DNA from: Oryzias latipes
Lineage: Eukaryota > Chordata > Actinopteri > Beloniformes > Adrianichthyidae
NCBI RefSeq assembly: GCF_002234675.1
Contig: NC_019871.2
Span: forward strand, 22,229,466 to 22,293,465
DNA: 64,000 nt
Reading direction: 5' to 3'
The notes below the pieces were generated by a model. The model saw only the letters and a program-made list of their open reading frames with translations. It had not been told where the DNA came from and did not search any database. Positions 1 through 24,174 of this stretch are shown piece by piece (the first letter of the stretch is position 1; each line of letters opens with the position of its first letter). The translations under genes were made by a program, and so were the position numbers.

Positions 1-237
1 CCCACCACGAGCCTCTGCCTCATCAAGTGTCTCCACCTTCGTCAACATCGGCCTACGGAGAAATCCACCAGTGACGCCACTAACTTCTGTCTTTCAGTTC
101 GGAACCGACATCTGGACCTGCTCACGTTCTGCTCTCTGCTCCTCGTATTAAAACTCTTACCCGCCAACGTTCGCCTCCCGCTGTGTTTCTTCTGGGTTCC
201 AGCATCTGGGTTCGAAAAGTGTTCTGTAGCCATGACA
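1..237 (+). repeat. 5' long terminal repeat, 3' part only
   Basis: These bases correspond one for one to 4895-5131 of the 3' LTR, with no mismatch found by eye. The copy ends in TGACA; the base after it (G238) differs from the base after the 3' LTR (C5132), which fixes the boundary. The U3 portion and the left target duplication lie outside the window. Confidence 0.93.
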
Positions 238-1257
238 GAACGGACTGGCCTTAATCCCAACCCAGCTGACCCAGAAGGACTCAGATTAGCCGTTTCCCAA
301 CAAGGCATTATGCTGGGACGTCAAGCGGACGCTCTGTCGCAAATGGCGGCTGCCCAGCAGGATCTCTTTCATCGCCTAGATGGTATGACCCAGACCTTAC
401 ATGAACTAACCAGCCAGTTTTCCCAGGTTTCGCCTGCCACAGTCCATACTCCTGTCGTCCCAGTTCCTTCCGCTTCCGGAGTGCCGGCCGCAACCGAAAA
501 CATCCGACTCCAACCGGAACCTTTCTTCGGGGAGGTGGAAGCCTGCGGAGGATTTTTGCTGCAGTGCCAGTTAATATGTCAACAAGCTCCCCGATTCTAC
601 CAGTCCGACCACAGTAAGATCACCCTTGTCATTAATTCTCTACGAAGTAAAGCTCTCCAGTGGGCCCAAGCTTTTCTCTCTGCCAATCCCATCTCTCACC
701 TGTCTTACGAGCGATTCCTCGGCGAATTCCGCCTGATATTCGACCAACCTCGTAAACAGGAAGAGGCTACCCGGCGGCTGCTCGCACTCAAACAGCGGAA
801 CCGTGCTGTTAGCGATCACGTCATCGATTTCCGCATTCTAGCGGTTGAAGCTGGCTGGCCCGATCTGGCCCTCAAAGGCGTTTTTTACCAGTCCTTGAAT
901 GAACAAATTAAAGACCACCTTTGTTCTCAACCGGAAGCACGATCCTTTGAGGAGTTAGTGTCCGCCGCTCTCCGGTCGGACGTTAGGATACGTGAGCGCC
1001 AAAAAGAACGAGGTCATCCGGCTCCACGTCCCCCGACTAAGTCCATCCACGCTCCACCGATCGATCCAGGCCTGTATGCTGCTGAGCGTCCTGTCCCCTC
1101 CAAGACTATGGAGGAACCCATGCAGATCGGCCACTCAAGGCTGTCAGAAGAGGAACGGCGCAAAAGACGCGAAGCTGGAGCCTGTTTTTACTGCGGGGCT
1201 AAAGGCCATCTAGTCTCAGGATGTCCAGTTCGTTTAAACTTCCCAGCCCCTCGCTAG
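232..1257 (+). CDS. gag: Gag (capsid/nucleocapsid polyprotein) of the sushi-type retrotransposon
   Basis: This 341-codon frame encodes the structural protein that packages the element's RNA. The middle (about residues 95-260) reads as a Ty3-type capsid region, with the PFFGE and long helical segments typical of sushi and PEG10-like Gag. A single CCHC zinc knuckle ([15 protein letters not shown]318 to C331) lies near the C-terminus after an arginine-rich stretch, as expected for nucleocapsid. The first ATG (232) lies in the last six bases of the 5' LTR in a good context; an in-frame ATG at 325 is an alternative start. Translation stops at TAG 1255-1257. A slippery heptamer 16 bases before that stop should divert a fraction of ribosomes into pol. 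Confidence 0.9.
   Translation: MTERTGLNPNPADPEGLRLAVSQQGIMLGRQADALSQMAAAQQDLFHRLDGMTQTLHELTSQFSQVSPATVHTPVVPVPSASGVPAATENIRLQPEPFFGEVEACGGFLLQCQLICQQAPRFYQSDHSKITLVINSLRSKALQWAQAFLSANPISHLSYERFLGEFRLIFDQPRKQEEATRRLLALKQRNRAVSDHVIDFRILAVEAGWPDLALKGVFYQSLNEQIKDHLCSQPEARSFEELVSAALRSDVRIRERQKERGHPAPRPPTKSIHAPPIDPGLYAAERPVPSKTMEEPMQIGHSRLSEEERRKRREAGACFYCGAKGHLVSGCPVRLNFPAPR
239..249 (+). other. Predicted primer-binding site for self-priming
   Basis: AACGGACTGGC begins one base after the LTR. Its exact reverse complement, GCCAGTCCGTT, lies at 4713-4723 in the 3' LTR, 29 bp downstream of a TATA-like CATAAG, where the transcript should start. In Tf1 of fission yeast the first 11 nucleotides of the mRNA fold back onto the primer-binding site and prime reverse transcription. 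The length, position and polarity here match that scheme. The site also falls inside the gag frame (about codons 3-6). A tRNA primer cannot be fully excluded by eye. Confidence 0.75.
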
Positions 1258-4200
1258 ACGACAGGCCGCGAGGGGAGTTATCTGCCACAGATTCTGGTAA
1301 AGAATTCATGTATTTACCTGTCAAGTTATGCCTCGATCGCCAAGTTCATGAACTCAGGGCCCTCGTAGATTCTGGGGCGGAACAGAGCTTAATTGACTTT
1401 CGTGTAGTTAACCACTTGTCTATCCCCACAGAGCCCCTAGAAAACCCCATTGAAGCCTCGGGCCTCGGGGGACAACACCTGTCCCGTATTACCCATCGCA
1501 CCAAGCCCATTCTCCTCGTCACGTCAGGTAACCATAGGGAATCAGTTCAGTTTTACATCACCCAGTCCGCCCATACCCCCATAGTGTTAGGGTTCACCTG
1601 GCTCAGATTACATAATCCCCAATTTAACTGGGCTCAGGGATCTGTCACTCAGTGGAGTCCTTATTGCCTTGCAAACTGTTTACTGTCCGCTGTTCCCCGT
1701 GTTCCCCCCACAGATACCGAGAGTCCCGCCTCAGTAGATCTGGTTTCCATTCCATCTTGTTATCACGACTTAAAAGCAGTTTTCAGCAAATCTAAGGCTA
1801 GCGCTCTTCCCCCGCATAGACCTTACGATTGCGCCATTACTCTCCTTCCTGGCGCTCCTTTACCTAAGGGGCGGCTGTTCAACCTGTCCGGTCCCGAAAG
1901 AAGCGCCATGGAACAGTACATCCAGGAAGCGCTCTCGTTAGGTCACATACGACCCTCTTCCTCCCCTGTGGGGGCTGGTTTTTTCTTCGTGGCTAAGAAA
2001 GATAAGACACTCAGGCCCTGCATCGACTACCGCGAACTAAATCAGATCACCGTCAAAGATAAATATTCCTTGCCTTTAATCACGTCTGTTTTTGACTCTC
2101 TTCAACAAGCCCGTATCTTCACGAAATTAGACCTCCGCAATGCGTACCATCTGGTTCGTATCAAGGAAGGCGACGAATGGAAGACTGCATTTAAAACCCC
2201 CTTAGGGCACTATGAATATTTGGTCATGCCCTTTGGCCTCACCAACGCCCCTGCAGTCTTCCAGCGGTTGGTCAACGACGTTCTCCGTGACTTCCTTAAT
2301 CGCTTCATTTTCGTCTACCTTGATGACATTCTCATCTATTCCCATGATCAGGCCCAGCATGAACATCACGTACGTCTCGTGCTTGAGAGGCTTTTGGAAA
2401 ACCAACTCTATGTAAAATTCGAGAAATGCGAATTTCATGTTCCAACCGTTCAGTTTCTCGGCTACGTCATCGAGGCAGGTTGCATCCGACCTGACCCCTC
2501 TAAGATAGAGGCCGTCGCCAACTGGGCACCTCCAGACACACGGAAAAAACTTCAGCAGTTCTTAGGCTTCGCCAACTTTTATAGGCGATTTATCAGGAAT
2601 TACAGCAGCATCGCTTCTCCTCTCACACGCCTTACTTCCACTACTCATCCCTTTGCCTGGTCTTCTGAAGCCCAACAAGCCTTCGACAAACTGAAGGACC
2701 TTTTTGTATCCGCACCCATCCTCATCCAACCTGACCCATCTCGTCAATTCATTGTCGAGGTGGACGCTTCTGATACCGGTGTGGGTGCCGTCCTCTCCCA
2801 AAAAGAGGCCTCAACTGACAAATTAAAACCTTGTGCTTATTTTTCACGAAAACTATCACCAGCAGAAAGAAACTATGATGTCGGCAACCGGGAACTACTT
2901 GCCATCAAGCTGGCATTGGAGGAATGGCGTCACTGGTTGGAGGGAGCAGAACAGCCATTCATCGTGTGGACAGACCACAAGAACCTGGCCTATCTCCGCT
3001 CAGCCAAACGACTCAACTCCAGGCAAGCTCGTTGGTGTCTTTTTTTTGACCGCTTCAATTTTGTGATCACCTACAGACCCGGATCCCGAAATATCAAGCC
3101 TGACGCCCTGTCCCGAAAATACAGTCCATCAGAACGCGCCCCGGCCACCATCCTTCCTTCCACCTGCGTCATCGGAACCCTCACGTGGGACATCGAGAAC
3201 AAGGTACTCCAAGCCCTGAGAGACAATGATGACCTCCCTCCTGTCCCCAGGGGTACCTTGTTCGTCCCTGCTGATCTCCGGTCCGAGGTCATCACCTGGG
3301 GGCATACTTCCCGCTTGGCTTGCCATGGGGGGGTTCACCGGACTCTGAACCTCATCCGCAAAAGGTTCCATTGGCCTGCCATGGAAAAGGACGTGCGGGA
3401 GTATGTCGCTGCCTGCTCCACGTGCGCCCGATCAAAATCCTCATCCTCAGCTCCGGCAGGTCTGCTTCATCCTCTCCCCACTCCCAATCGACCCTGGTCC
3501 CATCTTGCCATTGATTTCGTCACCGGTCTCCCCCCGTCACACGGTAACACTACTGTCCTCACTGTTATTGATCGTTTTTCGAAAATGGCTCACTTCATTC
3601 CCCTTCCTCAACTCCCCACGGCCACTGAAACTGCTGACCTGATGGTCAAACACGTTTTTCGCCACCATGGCATCCCTATGGACATTGTCTCCGACCGTGG
3701 CCCTCAATTCACGTCACAAGTGTGGAAGGCTTTCTGCTCGGCCTTGGGGGCCACGGTCAGTCTCTCGTCTGGTTATCATCCCCAGTCAAATGGCCAAGCG
3801 GAGAGAGCGAACCAGGAGCTGGAGGCAGCTCTCCGCTGTCTGGCGGCACAGAATGAAAAGGACTGGTCCACCTTCCTGGTATGGATAGAGTACGCCCATA
3901 ACACTCATCCTTCATCTGCCACCGGGATCTCTCCTTTTGAGGCCGCCCTAGGGTACTCACCACCTCTGTTTCCATCCCAGGAGTTGGATCTGGCAGTGCC
4001 TTCCGTCCAACATCACCTCCAGCGTTGTCAACGCGTCTGGACTCAGACGAAGGCCGCTCTCCTCCGCACCAAGGAGAGCAACTGCCGGATCGCCAACCGT
4101 CGCAGGGTGGTGGGACCCGACTATCAACCAGGTCAGAGGGTTTGGCTCTCTACTCGCAATATCCCCATTCAGGCATCTTCCAAGAAACTGGCTCCCCGAT

Positions 4201-4553
4201 TCATCGGTCCTTACGTCATAGACAAGCTCATCAACCCTACCTGTGTCCGTCTTCGTTTGCCCAAAGCCCTGAAGGTCCACCCGTCGTTTCACATCTCCCA
4301 GATCAAGCCAGTCCAGGACAGTCCTCTGTGCCCGCCGTCCACTTCCCCACCGCCCGCCCGGGTCATCGACGGCGCTCCGGCCTATGACGTCAGCCGGATT
4401 TTGGACGTCCGTCGGAGGGGTCGTGGATTCCAGTTCCTGGTCGACTGGGTGGGCTACGGTCCGGAGGAGCGCTCATGGATTCCCCGCTCGTTTATTTTGG
4501 ACCCCTCTCTCATTGAGGATTTCTACCGTGCCCACCCTGATCGCCGCCCTTGA
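1221..4553 (+). CDS. pol: Pol polyprotein: protease, reverse transcriptase, RNase H, integrase, chromodomain
   Basis: The open frame is 1110 codons, probably translated as a Gag-Pol fusion by -1 frameshifting at 1233-1239 rather than from its own ATG. In order: aspartic protease with D50-S-G; reverse transcriptase with Y366-L-D-D; RNase H starting near D515; integrase with an HHCC finger (H702, H706, C732, C735) and catalytic D765, D825 and E861 (D-35-E spacing); and a chromodomain at about residues 1055-1093 (key residues [20 protein letters not shown]). The order RT-RNase H-integrase places it in Ty3/gypsy, and the terminal chromodomain in the chromoviruses. Every catalytic residue checked is present and no stop interrupts the frame. 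Chromodomains of this class tether integration to chromatin marks in related elements; that role is inferred here. Confidence 0.95.
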   Translation: MSSSFKLPSPSLDDRPRGELSATDSGKEFMYLPVKLCLDRQVHELRALVDSGAEQSLIDFRVVNHLSIPTEPLENPIEASGLGGQHLSRITHRTKPILLVTSGNHRESVQFYITQSAHTPIVLGFTWLRLHNPQFNWAQGSVTQWSPYCLANCLLSAVPRVPPTDTESPASVDLVSIPSCYHDLKAVFSKSKASALPPHRPYDCAITLLPGAPLPKGRLFNLSGPERSAMEQYIQEALSLGHIRPSSSPVGAGFFFVAKKDKTLRPCIDYRELNQITVKDKYSLPLITSVFDSLQQARIFTKLDLRNAYHLVRIKEGDEWKTAFKTPLGHYEYLVMPFGLTNAPAVFQRLVNDVLRDFLNRFIFVYLDDILIYSHDQAQHEHHVRLVLERLLENQLYVKFEKCEFHVPTVQFLGYVIEAGCIRPDPSKIEAVANWAPPDTRKKLQQFLGFANFYRRFIRNYSSIASPLTRLTSTTHPFAWSSEAQQAFDKLKDLFVSAPILIQPDPSRQFIVEVDASDTGVGAVLSQKEASTDKLKPCAYFSRKLSPAERNYDVGNRELLAIKLALEEWRHWLEGAEQPFIVWTDHKNLAYLRSAKRLNSRQARWCLFFDRFNFVITYRPGSRNIKPDALSRKYSPSERAPATILPSTCVIGTLTWDIENKVLQALRDNDDLPPVPRGTLFVPADLRSEVITWGHTSRLACHGGVHRTLNLIRKRFHWPAMEKDVREYVAACSTCARSKSSSSAPAGLLHPLPTPNRPWSHLAIDFVTGLPPSHGNTTVLTVIDRFSKMAHFIPLPQLPTATETADLMVKHVFRHHGIPMDIVSDRGPQFTSQVWKAFCSALGATVSLSSGYHPQSNGQAERANQELEAALRCLAAQNEKDWSTFLVWIEYAHNTHPSSATGISPFEAALGYSPPLFPSQELDLAVPSVQHHLQRCQRVWTQTKAALLRTKESNCRIANRRRVVGPDYQPGQRVWLSTRNIPIQASSKKLAPRFIGPYVIDKLINPTCVRLRLPKALKVHPSFHISQIKPVQDSPLCPPSTSPPPARVIDGAPAYDVSRILDVRRRGRGFQFLVDWVGYGPEERSWIPRSFILDPSLIEDFYRAHPDRRP
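1233..1275 (+). promoter_or_regulatory. Programmed -1 ribosomal frameshift signal between gag and pol
   Basis: T TTA AAC (1233-1239) is in the correct gag phase: TTA and AAC are zero-frame codons. After a 7-nt spacer a perfect 8-bp stem forms, CCCCTCGC (1247-1254) pairing with GCGAGGGG (1268-1275) around a 13-nt loop. The gag stop codon is the start of that loop. The pol frame is -1 relative to gag. All three canonical components (heptamer, spacer of 5-9 nt, stable stem) are directly visible. Confidence 0.88.
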
Positions 4554-4572
4554 CCGCCTGGAGGCGGTTGTT

Positions 4573-4582
4573 GAGGGGGGGG
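4573..4582 (+). other. Polypurine tract (plus-strand primer)
   Basis: GAGGGGGGGG lies just after the pol stop and three bases before the TG that opens the 3' LTR. This is the expected position for RNase H-resistant priming of plus-strand DNA. Confidence 0.75.
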
Positions 4583-4585
4583 TAC

Positions 4586-5131
4586 TGACATGGTGCCTCT
4601 GTCGGCCTCCTCCCCCTCTCCTCTCCGCTTGGCTGCTGATTCTCAACACCTGCGACCACTTACCTCATCACCTCATCCGCCTTCATAAGGAGCCACAGGA
4701 TCATCAGTCTTTGCCAGTCCGTTGCCCCTGATGGTGCATAGTTGGTCCTCAAGTCAAGCTACTGTTCGTTTTCGCTACGTCAAGCCTATGACTAAACCTG
4801 TCTCTCTCTCTACTCACCCTCAGGAATCCAGTACCACGAGTGGTCGCTCGAATCAGTTCCCAGCCGTTCTCATCAGTCTGTCCTCTCCTGCGGTCCCACC
4901 ACGAGCCTCTGCCTCATCAAGTGTCTCCACCTTCGTCAACATCGGCCTACGGAGAAATCCACCAGTGACGCCACTAACTTCTGTCTTTCAGTTCGGAACC
5001 GACATCTGGACCTGCTCACGTTCTGCTCTCTGCTCCTCGTATTAAAACTCTTACCCGCCAACGTTCGCCTCCCGCTGTGTTTCTTCTGGGTTCCAGCATC
5101 TGGGTTCGAAAAGTGTTCTGTAGCCATGACA
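4586..5131 (+). repeat. 3' long terminal repeat (546 bp) with promoter and polyadenylation signals
   Basis: It starts TGACATGG and ends CCATGACA. Visible elements are a TATA-like CATAAG (4684-4689), a predicted transcript start near 4713 (first 11 nt complementary to 239-249) and ATTAAA at 5041-5046 for polyadenylation. This gives U3 of about 127 bp, R of about 350 bp and a short U5. Its last 237 bp match the 5' copy. The host sequence resumes at 5132. Confidence 0.9.
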
Positions 5132-7949
5132 CTACAAAAGATTCATAATCACATCTCCATGTCTGGATTCATGAGATCATTCAGAGACTCTCGTAGTACA
5201 GTGAGGTTCATCCTCTACTGCAGGAGCTGCATCAGAATGACGGCCGCTTTCAGTTGTACTTTTGTCTCTCTTTGACCCAGTTTAATGACTTGCTCTCCCA
5301 CATCAGTCCAAGGAAGGAAAAAATAAAAATGAGAAAAAAAGTAGAGGACCATTTTTATTAGTGTCTTTGATGCAAATAAGAAAAATAGCTTAAAGTTCAG
5401 GAGAACGATCAGATTCTCCTCCATGTTTGTTTTGGACTCCACCCACCGATCAGATGGAGCCTGAGACGGAGCCGGTTCTTCTTCTGCATTGCTGTCAGTG
5501 GCAATACACACACCTACAGCGCTATCTATCGGTTATTAGTGGGAAAATAAAAAACATAGGAGCAGATTTATTTAAAAAAAAGTCACAAATAAGTCACACC
5601 TGAGAATTTCGCACATTTAAACTATGCAAAAAATCAAGACTTATATTCGTAAAAATACAGAACACAGAAATACGATTTTGAGCTTAGTTTTCTTTATATA
5701 TGTCCTCCATCATCAGAAAATCACCACAAGAACATCCATCTTGTGGATGTAAAACATCAAAAACAGGATTTTCATCGGAGTGGAACTTTAAGAATTACGA
5801 GAGCTGTTCTTTAAATTTATTTCTTGTAATATTATGAGACATGTTGCACACATGAACTATGAGACAAGCGAACCAGGGATCATGTCTGCTAATTTCTCAT
5901 TCTGCCAGCAGCTCTGATGACGGACCTGGAATCTCATTACCATAGTAACAGCAGCGGGATTATGGCCGCAACTGTGCATGTAATGTGATTAGCTCTTCAA
6001 AGCTCAGACACACTGTTTTTTAGATAATCTAACTCTACATCATATAGATTACACATTCATTTTACAGAAATATCACAAAATCTTGCTTTTAAAACAGATG
6101 TTGAATGTAGATTTACTGAATGAAACAGTATCCAGACCAAGATACTATTATGTTTATACTATATCAGTGTCAGAGAGGCCTCAGCTGTTGCTTCTTAGAG
6201 TTATTTCAAAAGAACGTTAGACTTTCAAAATGTTTATGGTGGCTCAGCAGCGGCTCTCCCCGCTACAGCCACACAAAAACCCACACACACTCCTGTTCTT
6301 GAGTGATTCTTTCCCAGTCACATTTACTGTGTATATATCCAAATTCTGGTCCCTGGAAATGGACTCCCACTGGCTGTTCTTTTACCTGTAGAAATGGATA
6401 TTGTACTCTGTCGTGACTCCAGTCTTGCTGTTATTCATTCTAACTATCCTGAGTGTCAGTCATAAAGATTTCTACAGCAGTTTTTTTTTTTTTTTGCTAT
6501 TCCCAGCTCCTGTCTCAGTTGTCAGGGTGCCTGAGAGTCGAAGCTGGGGGCAGGAAAACTCTGGGGGCTGCTGTTCCTGCCATTGTCACAATAACTTGCC
6601 ACTGCTCTCTGTAGGCAAAGTCAGATAACTGCAGGCGATGATTTGGCTCACCGAGGTCTCCGGTTTGCCACACTATGGAACCACTTTGGAGGCTGCAGTC
6701 ACTACATGCTGGAACCCAGAGTTCAGCTGTCATTTTATCCTGTGTACAGAAATAGAGCAGAGTATGGAATTAAAGTAACAATCTACACTTTAACTTTTCT
6801 TTTAATATATTAAAACATCACAGTTTTCCATCATTGTGTATTTTAATGATTTTTGTATTTTATTTTAAAGCTGTTTGATTTAAAAATTCTGACATCTATA
6901 GTTAAAATTTGTGGGGAAAAAGCAAACATTTTAATGTGTGAGGGCCATTTAAAATAAACTACAACCATCACAAACCAAATCCTCAACTGTCCAGTCAAAT
7001 CTACCAATAACTAAAATTCCCAGAGCCCCACCGCTTCACATTTGGTATCATTAAAAATCCCCAAATGTCCTCTGCAGATACCAAAATGAGTTCATGCAGT
7101 AGTATGCAGTGGTTGGGAGTTTAGAAAGTTTAGAAATTTCTTCCACAGAGGAGAAGGTTGCATTGCTGGTATCAGGAGGATGAGTATGGGAACCATGGAG
7201 TTACTACAAGGATTTGATACTTCTTCATATTTCTCACTGCAAACTGTGATACTTGCAAAGATTGAAAGATTTTAGACATTCAAAACATTTTCCAGGTTTT
7301 AAGTTGGTATAACTTGTCCTTGCTCTATATCTTTCCAAACTCTTCCAGTCAGGTATTTTTTGTCTTATTAAGAGCTAAGATCTAGGAATAATGATATTAT
7401 TATTTAAATGAGTCAAAATTGTATTACTCTAAACTCTTAACAATAGAAAAACTTGATTTAAGACTCAACAAAACCTCATATTGCACTGTAATTGTTGGTT
7501 TAGTTTTAGGAATATTATTTAAAATTCAGTAAGGTTAAAATGTCATTGTCTTTATTTTGGAAACAAAATTTAAGATTAATGTTCTAATAATAAGTGCTAC
7601 TTTTAGATTTTACGAGGAATTAATGAGATGGACCAACTTGTACTTGATCGTTCATTTTGTTCAAATTTTGTCCTGTAATGACTCATTTCCACAAATTAAT
7701 TTTTTTTTTTGTCAATGTTATCAAAATAAAACTTTAATTAGGTTTATAAAAACTCAAAAAAGCACAAACCATTTGCTTAAAACTAGTTTTAAAAAAAAGC
7801 TTCTTATTGGGCGTTTGTGGTTTTGTTGACTTTATTAAAGCCAGGTCATCATGAAGTTTTCCAAAAATGGGACTTCTTTATCCTTTTTTTGGGATGTGAG
7901 AAGTGTTTGTATTTAGCATCTGACCTGGTTTGTGGGATTTTCTGTGCAG
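5132..7949. other. Probable pde2a intron sequence between the retrotransposon and the first visible exon
   Basis: AT-rich, with no pde2a exon that I can recognise. The residues expected before exon 7950-8061 (end of the GAF-A domain) are not found here, so that exon is probably upstream of the window. It contains a TTAA-ended repeat fragment (5655-5791) and a GC-richer patch (about 6500-6740) preceded by a strong polypyrimidine-CAG, with no assignable coding content. Confidence 0.5.
5655..5791 (+). repeat. TTAA-ended dispersed element (family A), right-end fragment
   Basis: It carries the family A right-end block (TTTTGAGCTTA...TTTCTTTAT, then CCACAAGAACAT, then TTTTCATCGGAGTGG) and ends in TTAA at 5788-5791. 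Longer copies are at 22975-23617 and 34472-35086. Confidence 0.65.
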
Positions 7950-22308
<14,359 letters not shown>

Positions 22309-22345
22309 TGCGCCTGACCATTTTCCTGGCTGTTTTCTGTGGTCC

Positions 22346-22351
22346 AATAAA
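22346..22351 (+). terminator. pde2a polyadenylation signal candidate
   Basis: AATAAA, 38 bp after the TGA. The implied 3' UTR is very short; a second AATAAA at 22742-22747 is an alternative. Confidence 0.4.
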
Positions 22352-22974
22352 GAGGCAAACGACACCTTTTTAGTGGCCAAGCGGGGACACGTATCTCTGC
22401 TGCTAGCCGGTTTGATGCTCAGTCGGTGTTTCAAACTAACTGCATCAGACGAGGAGATCTGAAGCTGAGTAGATTCATCTGAGTGGGTTCTCTGATTAGA
22501 TGTTACATCTCGCTTGTCATCCAGCTGACGGGAGTAGAAAGGGTGACTTTTAATCATTTTCCACAAGGTTTTGACCACTAGTACTTTTATTTATTCTGTA
22601 CTGATCTTGATTGTAAAAACACACAGATTGACACACATATGCACACGCTCTTTAGACAGTGGGAGGCAAACATTCACCTTTACTCCTTCTTCAACGTAAG
22701 AGTGAGAAACATGTTCTGTAAAATGTTTCGTAAAAGCTTCAAATAAAGAAAATGGCTCGGCTTTTTCAAATGCAGAAGCCATAGTTTTCACCTGATGCAT
22801 AAGAATACGTGATGTGTGTATGGACGTTTTGTGTGTTGTGGTTTTTTTTTCCTCTCGAGTTAATTTCCTCCATTGTAATTTCATTTGCACCACCATAACA
22901 TGTATTGTGTTTCACTCTTGTTGTGTTTTATTCATTCTTCACAGTTAAGTTTATGGACAATTTATTTACTTTAC

Positions 22975-23617
22975 TTAAAGACCCACTCTGAGCATCTGTT
23001 GATGTATTTATAAAGTGTTTCCAGTGGTCTATTGGTTACAATTATGCAGTTTTTAGCCCAAATTTTAAAAAACTGTCATTTTTCTAGGACATGGTTTCTG
23101 CAGAGTGGCAAGAGTTTATTAGAAATTGGCCTGTGAGTTGTGGGTGGGACTGTTGACACGAAGCAACCCTGCCCCCTCTGTACCCTCCTTGTTGCTGAGA
23201 GCTCTCTGTCTACAGGCTCTCCTGCTAGCTTACAGCCCTTCGCACCCCCAACCAAACCTTACTGGTGGAACAAAAATGGCTTGTAGCTATCCAGCTGTTC
23301 AGTTTTGACCAAGGTACCAGCTCAGACAAGGAAAATTAAAACATAAATAGATCTATTTGTCAGCATATAAATGCATCGAAATGGAGCAGAGCGAGGAGCT
23401 TATGGCCCGTCCAGCGTAGTTTTCACGTCACAAAAACGATCTTTTTCAAACGGCTATTTTTCATCTGCTCCTGATTCACAACAATGTAAATAAACACAAT
23501 ACTAAGAAATTAAATTTTGAGCTTAATTTTCTTTATTTACCATATGTTCCCCATCAAAAAAATGCCACAAGAACATGTTAAACCAAAAACACAATTTTCA
23601 TCGGAGTGGGTCTTTAA
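22975..23617 (+). mobile_element. TTAA-ended non-autonomous element (family A), full-length copy
   Basis: TTAAAGACCCACTCTGAGCA at the left and TTTTCATCGGAGTGGGTCTTTAA at the right (given as adjoining pieces TTTTCATCGGAG and TGGGTCTTTAA) form imperfect inverted ends around 643 bp without coding capacity. The TTAA at both ends suggests piggyBac-like target use; that classification is inference. Confidence 0.7.
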
Positions 23618-24067
23618 ATCGCATTTAAATTCAAATGAAAGTCTCACTTCCTTCGCCCTCATTCTTTTGCTGGATTTGAAGGTCCCTTCTGACAATCAGT
23701 CACCAGTAGCATCAGACTAACCGGACCCAAATTTATGAAATAAAAACTCAAACCATATGGATTGCACATTATTTCATCAGACGAATACCTGTAGAACAGA
23801 GCATTCATAACTTCTCTTTTTCCTTTTCTCCATCCGTTTCACAACACTGCACTTTTTGTTTAGTCATATCTTTGTTTTTAAGTTTCTTTTGTTCTGCGAC
23901 TTGTTGTGAACCTTTGTCAGACACAAAGTGACCGAAACCCTTTAAAACAACCTACTTCATTTGTCAGTGTAACTGTGCTACAGTAGAATGTGTTAAATAG
24001 AGTGAGTCACTGAGTGTGTCATTTGGATCTGCCTTACTGCGCATTTTGCTGCCTTTCTTAGAGCTTT

Positions 24068-24084
24068 ATATATATATATATATG

Positions 24085-24171
<87 letters not shown>
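24068..24171. repeat. (TA)n microsatellite
   Basis: About 50 TA units with one TATGTATG interruption near 24083, followed by shorter TA and (GT)n tracts at 24341-24353 and 24396-24422. Confidence 0.95.

Positions 24172-24174
<3 letters not shown>

Larger units (their letters stand above)
1..5131 (+). mobile_element. Ty3/gypsy chromovirus-type LTR retrotransposon (Tf1/sushi group), near-complete
   Basis: The order is partial 5' LTR (1-237), primer-binding site, gag, -1 frameshift signal, pol (protease, reverse transcriptase, RNase H, integrase, chromodomain), polypurine tract and complete 3' LTR (4586-5131). No env-like frame follows pol. The 237 bases of 5' LTR in the window look identical to the last 237 of the 3' LTR, and both reading frames are open, so this is a recent and possibly competent copy. 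It lies in the same orientation as pde2a and upstream of its first visible exon, so it is probably intronic. Sushi-type elements are established residents of teleost genomes and the ancestors of the mammalian PEG10 and RTL1 genes. The 5' target duplication lies outside the window. Confidence 0.95.

Noticed and set aside
4554..4735. Possible env or additional gene after pol
   Set aside because: Only the polypurine tract and U3 follow the pol stop; there is no signal peptide, membrane segment or frame of useful length.
4936..5127. Reverse frame of 63 codons present in both LTRs
   Set aside because: It lies antisense within the LTR and duplicates only because the LTRs are identical.
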